Source of the DNA: Symbiodinium natans
Taxonomy: Eukaryota; Sar; Dinophyceae; Suessiales; Symbiodiniaceae
DNA length: 64,000 bases
Direction: 5' to 3'
Assembly (NCBI GenBank): GCA_905221605.1
Contig: CAJNDS010002624.1
Location: 221,501-285,500 of the forward strand
Shown: positions 22,401 to 32,672 of the stretch, in pieces
Layout: the number at the start of each line of letters is the position of its first letter
How positions within the stretch are numbered: position 1 is the stretch's first letter
Notes under the pieces: model-generated
The model's database searches: none
Seen by the model: only the letters and a program-made list of their open reading frames with translations
Told to the model about the DNA's origin: nothing
Program-made: the position numbers and the translations under genes

Positions 22401-25400
22401 CAGGACTCCTGGCCTGCTGCTGTTTCGTTAGAGCCGGGCCCCCGGGCCCCAGGAGGTTCACACCAAGGTTCCGGGTTTAAGCTTATAGGAGTGTTTGGGT
22501 TCTCGGGCTTGGGAGGGGAGTAGACCCTACTAAACCCGAATTTGCTGAGGGGCGCGCCGCAGAGTAGATGACGAGCAGGGTCATCCCTTGAAGCCTCGGA
22601 TCTAATCAGGCTTCGGTTATGGCTTTGGGCTTTGGGCTTAGGGTTTAGGGCTTAGCGCTTAGGGCTTAGGGTTTATATAAACCCTATTGTAGTATATATG
22701 CGGAGCTTTTAACATTAGGGAAGGTAGGCGGGGCTTTAATATTAGGGGGAGAGGAGTAGTTAAAGCTCCATTTAACAGAGGGCTGTCAGGGTTTAGGGCT
22801 GAGGGATGAGAGTTTTCGGCTTCAGGGTTTTGGGGCCGAATTACCCTAAACCCTAAACCCCAAACCCTAAACCCTAGACCCTAAACCCTAAAGGATCGCA
22901 AACAAAAAAAGAAGTTAAAAATGGCAGCCGAAAGCGTAGCACCGCATCCCGGGGGCCCTACACCACCCGCGCTCTTCCTCTGTGAGCTTGGGGTCTAGGG
23001 TTTAGGGTTTAGGGTTTCGGGTTTAGGGTTTAGGGTTTAGGGTTTAGGGTTTAGGGTTTAGGGTTTAGGGTTTAGGGTTTCAGGTTTAGGGTTTAGGGTT
23101 TAGGGCGAGAGGCGCTGGACTGGAGGGTTTCGGGCATCTAGGGTGTCAAGGGTTTAGGGATTTGGGGGGTTCAGGGGTCTTCGGTTCAGGGATTTAAACC
23201 CTAAACCCTAAACACTAAACCCTAAACCCTAAACCCTAAACCCTAAAATTCACCAGGAGCCCGGCATGGTGTCGCACATCAGCTCGTGGCCCAGCGTTCT
23301 GTAGTACGGGTAGATGTTCCTGCCAGGGCCGCTGGGGAGCAGGTGTCGACAAGCATGTGAGAAATTCGTCGCAAGCATTTCACACAGCTCAAGGGGGTTC
23401 AGGGTTTAGGGTTTAGGGTTTAGCGTTTGAGGGGGCGGAGTGGGGGCAGGGTCTACAGGACTCACACGCTCAGCTGGTTTGCCCTTCAACTTTTTTGAGC
23501 ATCCCGGTTTAGGGTTTAGGGTTTAGGGTTTAGGGTTTTGAGCCTGGGTTTGTGCGGCCCACTACGAAGCCGATGTTTGGCACTAGACTCGGGCCCCCAA
23601 GACGTCTGCGTAGGTAGAAGTTCTCCCTACTTAGAGGGGTCCTACGAACAGACACAAACTAGGGTCCTTGGGATGAGGTCACACGGACAAGACAAATCAG
23701 GATGGGATTCACAAGGGTGTGGCGTTCAGGGTTCTGGGTTTTGGGTTTGCCCAGCCCTGAAACGCCTTTAACCCCAAGCCCAAACCTGGGCTGCTGCCCT
23801 CGGTGGGCCTGGCGGACAAGATTTCTCTGGCAAAGCCAACGGACCTCACATGGTGAAAACACTGCGCCCTAATTCCTAGTAACCTTGCAGGGCAGGCTAC
23901 GAGCCACAAACTCTAAGAGCTCGATGGTTTGGGCTTCGGGGTTCAGGGGTTCGGGGGGCTTAGGGTTCAGGACTCTAAAACCCCAAAAACAGTGACCCTA
24001 AACCCTGAACCTAAACCCTAAACCCTTAACCCTCACCCCCTAAACCCTAAGCCCTAAACCCTAAGCCCTAAACCCTCACCCTCTAAACCCTAAACAACAA
24101 ACAACCCTAAACCCTAAACCCTAAACCCTAAACCCTAAACCCTAAACCCTAAACCCTAAACCCTAAACCCTAAACCCTAAACCCTAAACCCTCAAGGCCA
24201 GGATAAATAGAAATTGTCTGTGATTCATTACGAAAAGCTCGTGCAATAACCCTTCATCCTTCACAGTGTAAAACAGAAGACCAAAACAAGCGTGACTCTC
24301 AGGCACCAACAGACTCAAAAGGAGAAAAGTTCAAAAGATTCGGCCAGGGTCCCCAGGCCACCAAGCAAGCCCCCAACAGCCCCACCATCCCCAGCCCTTG
24401 GGGCGGGGCGGGGTGGGGCGGGGGGGTCCCAGCCCCAGCCCCAGCCCGCAGCCAGCCCAGCCCCAGCTCCAGCTCCAGCTCCAGCCCCAGCCCCAGCCCC
24501 AGCCCCAGCCCCACAGCCCCAGCCCCAGCCCTGAAAGTTTAAAAGGTAAGTTTAAAAAACAAAACCCCCCAAAACCCGACAAAACCCGACAAAACTCCGG
24601 ACACAAACCCTATACAATTTCTATAAACCCTAAACCCTAAACCCTAAACCCTAAACCCTAAACCCTAAACCCTAAACCCTAAACTAAACCCCAAACCCTA
24701 ACTCTATAAACCCTACACCCAAGGATCCTACACTAAGTCTCCGGCTCGGTACAGGCGGCGAGCGCCTCGGTGGCGTTCAGCTGCTTTACGCCGTTGCACA
24801 CCATCTGCGCCAAGAAGCGGTTTAGGGTTTAGGGTTTAGGGTTTAGGGTTTAGGGTTTAGGGTTTAGGGTTTAGGGTTGAGGGTTTAGGAATTAGGGTTC
24901 GACCATGGGCATAAGGGCTTAAGGGTTCTTTAATAAACCCTGATTCTTGGGATGGTCCCCCTTAACAATGCTTAACGGGGAATTATAGTACCCTCTATTA
25001 TAATCCCTATTAAGGACTGTTGGTGGCTGTGGCGCGTTGAGAGAAACGGACTTACGGTCCAAGGCTTTAGGGCGTAGGATTTAGGGCTGAACCCCTAAAA
25101 ATCCTACAGCCAAGACAAGCGAATACCCTAAACCCTAAACACTAAACACTAAACCCTAAACCCTAAACCCTAAACCCTAAACCCTAAACCCTAAACCCTA
25201 AACCCTAAACCCTAAACCCGAAGCAGCCCCCTTCGACCCCTGCCGACCGGCCTGGGCAGGAGTGGTTGCCCAGGTGGCATTGGTGTAGACCTGGCATCAG
25301 GGTGTTCTGGGTTATGGGTTTAGGGTTTAGGGTTCAGGGTTCAGGGTTTAGGGTTTAGGGTTTAGGGTTTAGGGTTCAGGGTTTAGGGTTTAGGGTTTAG

Positions 25401-28400
25401 GGTTTAGGCCCCGGTCCTAGGGCTTTCAGGCTTCAGGGTGCCAGGGGGGGTTTAGGGGGTGCAGGGTTCAAGGTTTGGGGTTTAGGGTTCGGGGTTTAGG
25501 GTTTTAGGGTTTAGGGTTTAGGGTTAGGGTTTAGGGTTTAGGGTTTAGGGTTTAGGGTTTAGGGTTTAGGGTTAGGGTTCGGGTTTAGGGTTAGGGTTCG
25601 GGTTTGGGGTATAGTGTCCCGGTCCCTACAATTGACCGAGGCTACCCTTTGTTGCCTCATGGGGCTGATAGGAGCAATCAGGGCCCGCGGCGCCCAGTCG
25701 AATCCCTAGAAGCGATCCTATAGACTCGCGTCCATACCCCCCCTAAACCCTAAACCCTAAAGCCTAAACCCTAAACCCTAAACATAGTCCCTCAACCCCT
25801 GAGGGCCCCCTGACTCGCAACCGAAAGCCCTCACCCCTGAACGCTTCCGGTTTAGGGCTTCGGGCTTCAGGCTTCCGATGTGACCCGAAGAGGGAAGCCA
25901 TCGAGCCCCTCAAAAACGCTTGCTCGCTACAGTCCCCGGCGCGCAGCCTTGAAATGAAACGGGGAAACTGTTGCCTAAGAGTAGAGATTTTCAAGGGAAC
26001 CTAAAGCCCTACATCCTAAACTCCTACACCCCAACCCTCCCCCCCCTTAGCTCCCCCGTGTAAAGGAAGGGAAGATGGGTTGCCAGGCGAGTCGCAGTAT
26101 ACAGCGCCGACGCATCTCGCTCGACATCCTCCGCCAACAGCTGGAGCTTATTAGCATTTTCTCTATATACATATATATTTTTATTTATTTAGCTGAGAAT
26201 TTCTGTATGTATATATATATATATATATCCTTGTTAGTATATTTCTATTTTTCCCTTTTTGTTGGGGGGGTTGGGGGGGGGGATGGGGGAGGAGGTTCTG
26301 CCAGCTTTGCTCACATTCGAAACTTGCGGATGCCTTTACCTACTTAGGCACTTAGCAGGAGGCTTAGGAAGCGAGGGTCGACTTTTTTTTGGGGGGGGGA
26401 GGGGGTTACTCGTTTCCTATTCCCCTCTAATTCCCCGAAGCCCGAAGAGTCTGCGAGTTTGAAGGGCATGGAGGTTGGAGATCTCAGGCCCTCAACCTTC
26501 CCGAGGCTGCGAGAGTGCGGTGTATAGGGTCTAGCTTTCAGGATTTAGGGCTTGCAGGAAAGAAGATCCATACCTACCCCTCGCCTCAACCCTAAACCCT
26601 GCAGTCCTCGATCATGGAGATCATGGGGTTCTCCTGCCGACCGGCCCAAAAGGTAATCCCAAAGAGCCCTACCAGTGGGTCTTCATCTTCCGGGCTCGGG
26701 GTTTAGGGTTTAGGGTTTAGGGTCTAGGGTCTAGGGTCTAGGGGTTAGGGTTTAGGGTTTAGGGTTTAGGGTTTAAGGGTTTAAGGGTATAGGGTTTAAG
26801 GGTTTAAGGGTTTAAGGGTTTAGGGTTTAGGGTTTAGGGGGCACTTCCTGCAAAACCCACAACCTCAGCTTAGGAACCACGGCAATCTGCCCACAACAGC
26901 TCCGTGCCAGGAGCAGAAAACCAGGCAGAAGCGTTTAAACCCGCTTGCCTTCTTGGGCAGCCGCAGGCCTCAAACCCTAAACCCTAAACCCTAAACCCTA
27001 GACCCTAAACCCTAAACCCTAAACCCTAAACCCTAAACCCTAAACCCCCAAAACCCCTCTGCAAGATCTCTCCTGGCTGCCCAGGATGTAATACTTCGCG
27101 GCGCCCTCGAGCACAGGATCGATGTGGAACTTGAAATGCGACCTCATCTCAGCCCCGGCTTTCCCGAAATTCGGGGTTGCACGGTGACGCTGAGGATTTC
27201 TGAGTTTAGGGCTGAGGTAAGCACGCAGCCCCGCCAAACCAAGGCACCATAGCTTAGAGAACTAGCCAGGGCTCGTTGGGGCAGAGAATGCAGACTGAGA
27301 GACTCGCAGGAGGTTCAGGGTGTAGGGCTCAGGGCCCAGAAGCCCGAAACCCCAAACCCTCCCAAACAAAAACAGAAAACCCCGAAACACTAAGCCCTAG
27401 ACCGTCGCCAGAAGACCCGAACCCACAACCACCCGGCACACTAAACCCTAAACCCTAAACCCTAAACCCTAAACCCTAAACCCTAAACCCTAAACCCTAA
27501 ACCCTAAACCCTAAACCCTAAACCCTACTTACCAACTCACCTGCCAGCTGCCGTTGAGCCGAGCACCAAGCCCTAAACTCTACACCCGCAACTGCCCGTA
27601 TTCCTAAACCCTAAACCCTAAACCCTAAACCCTAAACCCTAAACCCTAAACCCTAAACCCTAAACCCTAAACCCTAAACCCTAAACCCTAAACCCTAAAC
27701 CCTAAACCCTAAACCCTAAACCCTTACCCCTAAACCCTAAACCCTAAACCCTAAACCCTAAACCCTAAACCCTAAACCCTAAACCCTAAACCCTAAACCC
27801 TAAACCCTAAACCCTAAACCCTAACCCTAAACCACCATCTTGGGCGCCCGGACAGCTCCGTAAAATTCACCTGGGCTCGAAAAGCGAGTCGACTCCGGGC
27901 TCGGGTTCCGTGGGAGTTTTTGGGCTTAGGGGGTTTTAGGGGCCTCAAAGAGTTCACATAGGGGGTTTAGGCGGTTTAGGGTTTAGGAGGTTTAGGAGGT
28001 TTAGGAGGTTTAGGAGGTTTCGGAGGTTTAGGAGGCTTAGGAGGCTTAGGAGGTTTAGGAGGCTTAGGAGGCTTAGGAGGCTTAGGAGGCTTAGGAGGTT
28101 TAGGAGCTTGTTGGACTTTAGGGGCTTTAGGGGCTTTAGGGGCTTTAGGGGCTTTAGGGGCTTTAGGGGCTTTAGGGGCTTTAGGCTTTAGGGGTTTTAG
28201 GGGTTTTAGGGGCTTTAGGGGGGGGGGGGGAGGGGTTAGGGGGCTCGGGGTTTAGAGGTTCGGCGTTCCCCCTTGCTGCCGGACGGTGAACTATTCCCCT
28301 CTAAACCCGAAACCCTAAAGCCTAAACCCCTCTAAACCCTCGGCCCTGCACCCTGGACTGGAGCTGGGGTTGGTGTTTTGGGGGTCCCAGTTCGACGCTT

Positions 28401-28847
28401 CCTCCGAGATCCCAGCCGCGTGGATAAGGCTGATGGCCTGAGGAGCAAGCTTCCTTGAGGGCTTTTAGGGATTTAGTTGAACGGGTATTTTAACTTGGGT
28501 GCTTGGTTGATAGTAAATTTATATATAAAATTTTGAAAATAATCCTGGCAACTTTCTAATCTCATGTACTTCACGCGGAACTGCTGTGTTGTTGTTTTTT
28601 CCCTTTTGTCCCCTGAACCCTAAACCCTGAACCCTAAACCCTAAACCCCGAAGCAAGGGGTTCATATCCCCATACACCTCCCGCCGCCTTTACACCCCCC
28701 GGCCCTCCCTTGAGCAACCAGGGTGTAGAGATTCAGGGTTGAGGGTATAGGGTTTAGGGTTGGGTTTAGGGTTCAGGGTTTGGGGTTTAGGGTTGAGGGT
28801 ACAGGGCTTACGCCATGAGCCCGCTCTTCTCGCGCAGCCGTCCCGTT
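19460..28847 (-). CDS. Unrecognised secreted/membrane glycoprotein gene, about 17 micro-exons
   Basis: Function not recognised. Proposed exons 5' to 3': 28812-28847, 28647-28708, 28338-28437, 27833-27875, 27541-27577, 27055-27147, 26598-26633, 25252-25290, 24734-24804, 23254-23331, 22943-22977, 22546-22586, 22157-22267, 21497-21595, 20446-20476, 19691-19779, 19460-19558. From 28338 down to 21497 each junction is phase-compatible. The N-terminal half has sequons NFT, NGS, NAT and NAT plus several Cys, suggesting an extracytoplasmic region. Exons 22546-22586 and 22157-22267 together give a hydrophobic stretch (VVSVILMPLVAICA). Exon 21497-21595 reads RKWENYKEQNYENHYDLSF, loosely like an anoctamin loop, which is weak evidence. 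The last three exons are coding-like but their joins are unproven. Neighbour: the WD40 gene downstream in the same orientation. Confidence 0.6.
19691..19779 (-). CDS. Coding exon, join uncertain
   Basis: Clear GC3-rich minus-strand coding (RFMWPRLANAIPARHVEFPH, then AVADLMPEGWFQ). It lies between a plus-strand TTTAGGG block on the left and CCCTAAA on the right, the reverse of the common arrangement. The donor is uncertain (GGCTG|GTTCC). Confidence 0.55.
20280..20390 (+). repeat. (TTTAGGG)n array
   Basis: Fifteen to sixteen units with one TTTGGGG variant. Confidence 0.95.
20806..21050 (-). repeat. Two (CCCTAAA)n arrays with a 120-bp spacer
   Basis: Arrays at 20806-20885 and 21004-21052; no coding signal in the spacer. 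Confidence 0.9.
21497..21595 (-). CDS. Exon of the glycoprotein gene
   Basis: 33 codons in phase 0, from a GCGCAAG acceptor to CCG|GTTTAGGG. Reads LLCARILAAHFRKWENYKEQ. The length and phase fit the upstream membrane exon 22157-22267. Confidence 0.75.
23254..23331 (-). CDS. Exon of the glycoprotein gene
   Basis: Reads GRNIYPYYRTLGHELMCDTM, with a CTCCCCAG acceptor and a TG|GTGAAT donor. Phase matches the upstream exon 24734-24804, which reads VCNGVKQLNATEALAAC. Confidence 0.75.
24200..24628 (-). mobile_element. Non-autonomous element with TIR and CAGCCCC core, copy 2
   Basis: Inverted relative of 14593-15168: ATAAATAGAAATTGT at the left, CTATACAATTTCTATAAACC at the right, and a CCAGCCCCAGCCCCAGC tract (24426-24530), the complement of copy 1's GGGGCTG tract. 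Proline/alanine-glutamine ORFs here are products of that tract. Confidence 0.75.
24944..25025. mobile_element. Palindromic MITE-like element, truncated copy 3
   Basis: The left arm TCTTGGGATGGTCCCCCTTA and the interior CCCTATTAAGGACTGTTGG match copies 1 and 2; the outer right arm is missing. Confidence 0.65.
27055..27147 (-). CDS. Exon of the glycoprotein gene
   Basis: 31 codons in phase 0 at both ends. Reads HFKFHIDPVLEGAAKYYILG. The acceptor is GGGGCTGAG and the donor GGG|GTTTTGGG. It joins 27541-27577 (NGSWQ, strong CAG|GTGAGT donor) and 26598-26633 (NPMISMIEDC) in frame. Confidence 0.75.
27183..27300 (+). repeat. Dispersed 118-bp repeat, copy B
   Basis: Inverted partner of 10926-11044, lying in the intron between exons 27541-27577 and 27055-27147 of the glycoprotein gene, in the opposite orientation relative to its host gene compared with copy A. 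Confidence 0.9.
27602..27832 (-). repeat. (CCCTAAA)n array
   Basis: About 32 units, ending one base from the exon 27833-27875: on the coding strand the donor is TG|GTTTAGGG. Confidence 0.95.
27957..28230 (+). repeat. GGAGGTTTA and GGGGCTTTA 9-bp arrays
   Basis: A GGAGGTTTA/GGAGGCTTA array (27970-28110) changes abruptly to a GGGGCTTTA array (28120-28220) ending in poly-G. Both look like drifted, re-amplified telomere units. Confidence 0.9.
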
Positions 28848-29302
28848 CTGGGCTTGGCGTTTCGGGTCTTGGTTTAGGTCCCTAAACCCTAAACCCTAAA
28901 CTCTAAACCCTAGACCCTAAACCCTACAAAGACGATGCCACAAGCTCGGGGAACCCTATTTTAGCCTCCCTAAATCTTAAACCCTACGAAGGTTCGACCG
29001 TCCTGAACGCTGCAAACTGGCGGGTTTAGGGTTTGGGGCTAACCCGAAGCCCTAAACCCTAAATTATAAACCCTAAACCCTAAACCTTTAGGGTTTACGG
29101 TTTTACGGTTTTACGGTTTAGGGTCCGAGGAGTTGAAGTCAGGATGAAGCGCGACACAACTCGACCAATGCAGATCGACGTAGATGCGAGGAAGACATGA
29201 CGACCAGAGCTAGGAAGGACGGCGGGGTTAAGGGTTTAGGGTTTAGGGTTTCGGGTTTAGGGTTTAAGGTTTAGGGTTTAGGGTTTGAGGCTTCGGCGTT
29301 GC

Positions 29303-29360
29303 CATCCAGGTTGAGGCAGACGCCCCCGACGAGGATCCCAACCCACAGGTAGGAAGACGC
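29303..29360 (-). CDS. Possible exon, signal/membrane segment
   Basis: The minus frame reads SSYLWVGILVGGVCLNLDG, a hydrophobic stretch that could be the signal sequence of the glycoprotein gene. A plus-strand reading (acceptor TTGCCATCCAG, donor CACAG|GTAGGA) is also open, so strand is not certain. Confidence 0.35.
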
Positions 29361-30125
29361 CTTTGCGCTGCTCAGCCCCTACACACATAGATCTGTTACA
29401 GTCTTTATGATCTTTGTTTCATCTTCAGAATAATGATATCGTCCTTTAACATCTTCTTATGTACCATCCGTACATTTCACTCTGGTTTACCTGTTATATT
29501 TGTATTGCAAGGTCATTTGAATAAAGCGTGAATCAAATATGACATGATCATTACGGAAAACCAAAAAACCACTAAAACCAAAAGCATTTCAGGAGCTCTT
29601 GGAAACTACCCCCTCTGATGGAAGAGTCCTGAAATATTGTTTCTTTCTGTTTTGTTTTTGTTCCGTTTTTTGGTTTTTGGCTTCCATACGAAAATTCGCG
29701 CGTTCGCACACTAGCAGTGCCTCGTGCAAATGAAGGATAGGTACTGGGACAGTCACTTGAACTTGGGCTGTCTTGGGTACCATCTCAGGTGTTGGCTCTC
29801 CAGAATGCGGAATTCTTTTCTTGGTACATCAAGAACTTTCTTTGTCACTTTTTGATTGAAGTCGTTTACTTATCTTAGTTTCTTCACTGGTGCAATTACT
29901 CGAAATCTATTCTTATGACACAAGAAGTAGGAAAAAGCACGAATGCTCGCTATCAATTTGACCGCTAAACTTCATTTCATGGGTCTTTCATTTTGCATTG
30001 CGCATTCATTCAAAGACCAACGTATTCCAGAATGTTCTCATGCTCTTTGCTATAATGAAAGGTACGCAGAAGGTAGAAGGCACTGAAGTTGCCCCACCTC
30101 GCGCCTGAACGGCGCTTGGTCTTTT
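29361..30125. other. AT-rich stretch without telomere repeats or convincing exons
   Basis: Base composition drops to AT-rich and the 7-bp repeat disappears. It lies just downstream of the stop at 30126 on the minus strand, so it may be 3' UTR plus intergenic spacer. Open frames here have no supporting motif. Confidence 0.4.
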
Positions 30126-30698
30126 TCAACACAGCGCCTGCGGAGCAGATTGGCTCTTGGCAGTCTGGACGAAGAAGTCCAGTAGATGAGCTTTGGCCGC
30201 CCCGCCGAGCGAGACAACGCACACGGCTTCCATGATGTCAACATGTCTCTCGGTATTGCCCTGACCGTGCTCGCCCTCCTACGAAGCTCCTGCGCAAACA
30301 TCTCCAGCCACTGCGGGGTGTTGGCGTGGGTCTCCTCATGAGCCTCGTCATGAGTGGTCGGCCCGCGGCCGGCGTTTGAAGCCTGGTGGATGGATTCCGG
30401 CGGAGAAGACTGTGTCCAGGAGGAACAACGCCAGCGGCGCACAAGCGTAAGAGCGAGCTATCTGAGACACTTGTGCCTCGGAGACACTGTTGAGGAACAT
30501 TTTATCGTTCAAACGATAGTCCCAGACAGCCGCGCAGCCCACGCGGCCCGTCTGAAAGATCACCACCTCCACCTCTGGCACCGGCTCCTCCTCTGCGGCT
30601 CCTGTGGCAGCAACACGCGCGGAGCACTGCTCGGTCGAGGCGCTGTGGCCGTGGAGGGCATCGTCCTCGCAGCTGCGCCCGAAACCCCGAAGACCCAC
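30126..30698 (-). pseudogene. Frame-broken coding stretch, unrecognised
   Basis: Three overlapping minus-strand frames look coding in succession. The first, about 30640 to 30380, contains NDKMFLNSVSEAQVSQIARS. The second, about 30400 to 30290, contains HANTPQWLEMFAQELRRR. The third, about 30290 to 30126, contains AVCVVSLGGAAKAHLLDFFV and ends in TGA at 30126. The switches happen within tens of bases and without good splice sites, so this is a decayed or retroposed copy, or a gene with assembly indels or very short introns. No telomere repeats lie inside it. Product unknown. Confidence 0.5.
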
Positions 30699-30898
30699 AC
30701 GAACCGATAAAGCCCAAAACTCCTCACACGCTGCTCAACCCTGAACCCCCCACTCAAAGCCCCAGACTGACATGCTGGTATTTAACCCCTGAACCCCACG
30801 AAAATCCGACACTGGAAGCCCTCTCGCTGGAAGAGTCTGTAGAGGGTTCTTTAAATATCGGTTTTTTGGGATTCGGGCTTTCTATAGTGATTCTGCAG

Positions 30899-30936
30899 CG
30901 TATACATTTCTATATATATATATATACACATATTTT
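30899..30936. repeat. (TA)n microsatellite
   Basis: Alternating TA/CA tract within a short AT-rich patch upstream of the frame-broken stretch. Confidence 0.7.
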
Positions 30937-31229
30937 TTTGTACAGGGTGCAGAGTCTACCCAAATCTCTGGCCAGTCGCTTGTGCCGGTAAGGGCCAGGA
31001 CTGGTCTCCACGCTGGATCTTCCTGTCCTGAGTTCACATGAGGTTTAGGGTCTCTCGTCCACGTGCTCCGGCTGGACTTCCGTGGAAGCATGGCGCCAAT
31101 GTGTCGGGTACACGAGCCCCACACACACATCCCGGGCCGCCCGGGGCCTCCGGGAAAGAACACGACACTACGACTAGACTAGAAAACAAGAAAAGCAAAA
31201 AAAACGACCTGCTCTGTGGCCACGAACAC

Positions 31230-32040
31230 CAGCCTGTTCAACATGAACGCTTTCCACCCCCCCCCCGCCCACCCCCCCCAACACCGCCCCCACCCCACCC
31301 CCACCCCACCACCGGCCTCGGACCTTCCTCCTGCAGCGCGTCCGCCTCCGGGCACACTCCCTCTGCAAAACAAACAAAAACAGGGAAAGAAAACGACAAC
31401 GCCACGCACCTGCTCTGCCAAACGTGGCGCCTCCGCCTCCAGGAACACACCCTCTGCAAAACCAAAAAAGCCGAGAAAGAAAACGACACTACGAGTTCTC
31501 CCTCTGCAAAACAAACAAAAACAGGGAAAGACAACGACACTACGCCACCCACCTGCTCTGCCAAACGTGGCGCCTCCGCCACGTCCGGCGCAGCCGGCCT
31601 GTTCAACATGAACACTTTCCACCCCCCCCCCCCCCCCCCCCCCCCCAACACCGCCCCCACCCCACCCCCACCCCACCACCGGCCTCGACCTTCCTCCTGC
31701 AGCGCGTCCGCCTCCGGGCACACTCCCTCTGCAAAACAAACAAAACAGGGAAAGAAAACGACAACGCCACGCACCTGCTCTGCCAAACGTGGCGCCTCCG
31801 CTCCGAACACAACCCTCCTGCAAAACCAAAAAAGCCGAAAAAGAAAACGCACTACGAATTCTCCTCTGCAAAACAAACAAAAACAGGAAGAAACGACCAC
31901 CTACGCCTCCCACCTGCTATGCCAAACGTGGCGCCTCCGCCACCGTCCGGCGCAGCCGGCCTGTTCAACATGAACACTTTCCACCCCCCCCCCCCCACCC
32001 CCCCCACCCCCCCCCTCACCCCACCCCCACTGGAAGAGGC
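31230..32040. repeat. C-rich tandem repeat, about 360-bp unit, about 2.5 copies
   Basis: The landmark CTGTTCAACATGAAC followed by a CTTTCCACCCC run recurs near 31230, 31600 and 31960. Between landmarks a GCAAAACAAACAAAA motif and a CTGCTCTGCCAAACGTGGCG motif repeat at sub-unit scale. Long proline- and glycine-rich open frames on both strands are by-products of the C-tracts, not genes. Confidence 0.8.
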
Positions 32041-32235
32041 GCCGCAGCCCTTGACGAACGAAAGATGCTCATCCCTCCCCCCCTCCCCAACCGTTGCCCC
32101 ACGAAGCAAAACAGTGTTGAGAACAGGGCGGCAGCACCGGGGGTGCACCCGCGTTGCGCCTAGACTCGTTTGAACGAAAAACAACACCTCTCTCTTGCAC
32201 CCCCCACTCCCCTCCCGTCCACCCCCCCCTCCCCA

Positions 32236-32283
32236 GGGACGCTGCGCCAACGCAGCCTCCCGCCTGGCCCTCTTGGACAGCAC
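32236..32283 (-). CDS. Possible exon
   Basis: After a pyrimidine-rich tract and GCGCAG the minus frame reads VLSKRARREAALAQRPW. It may be an exon of the gene ending at 30126. No partner exon was joined. Confidence 0.35.
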
Positions 32284-32466
32284 CTGCGCCTCAAAAAGCG
32301 AACCTAGCCAGATCCACAAACCCAAAGTTGAAGAGAGCACCCCCCGGAAAGCGTTCTTCGCGAAGGCATTTTCTGAATTCGGACCAAACTAACCCCATGA
32401 CGAGTTTGATCCGAATACGGAAAGTCGCAAAGAACGCCTTCCAAAGGATCCCCCTTCAACGACCAT

Positions 32467-32672
32467 TCAGGCCCCCACGCAGGACTTGCAGCGCGCACAC
32501 CCGGGCTTGACCAGGACCCACAGCTTGCAGCCCTGGTTTCCCTCCAGGGTCGCACACCGCTTGTGCCCCTGCGGCGGCCCCTCCGGCGCCTCGCCCACCT
32601 CACCCGCCTCGGGCACCTGGGGCATGAAGATGCCACCAAGCTGGCCATGAGAGATAAAGCGATGCACAGGAT
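32467..32672 (-). CDS. Terminal exon of the unrecognised gene
   Basis: The longest exon seen in this gene: two bases plus 68 codons including TGA at 32467. GC3 is very high. The acceptor is CCAATGAG. The upstream intron contains the TTTAAGGGG array at 33.0-33.3 kb. Confidence 0.8.

Noticed and set aside
24292-24640. Pro/Ala/Gln-rich proteins
   Set aside because: Translation of the CAGCCCC tract of a non-autonomous element; the complementary tract at 14.8 kb gives Gly/Trp-rich frames.
31038-32340. Large open frames of 311, 249 and 244 codons
   Set aside because: Overlapping frames on both strands in a C-rich tandem repeat, with no domain and no GC3 pattern like the confirmed exons.
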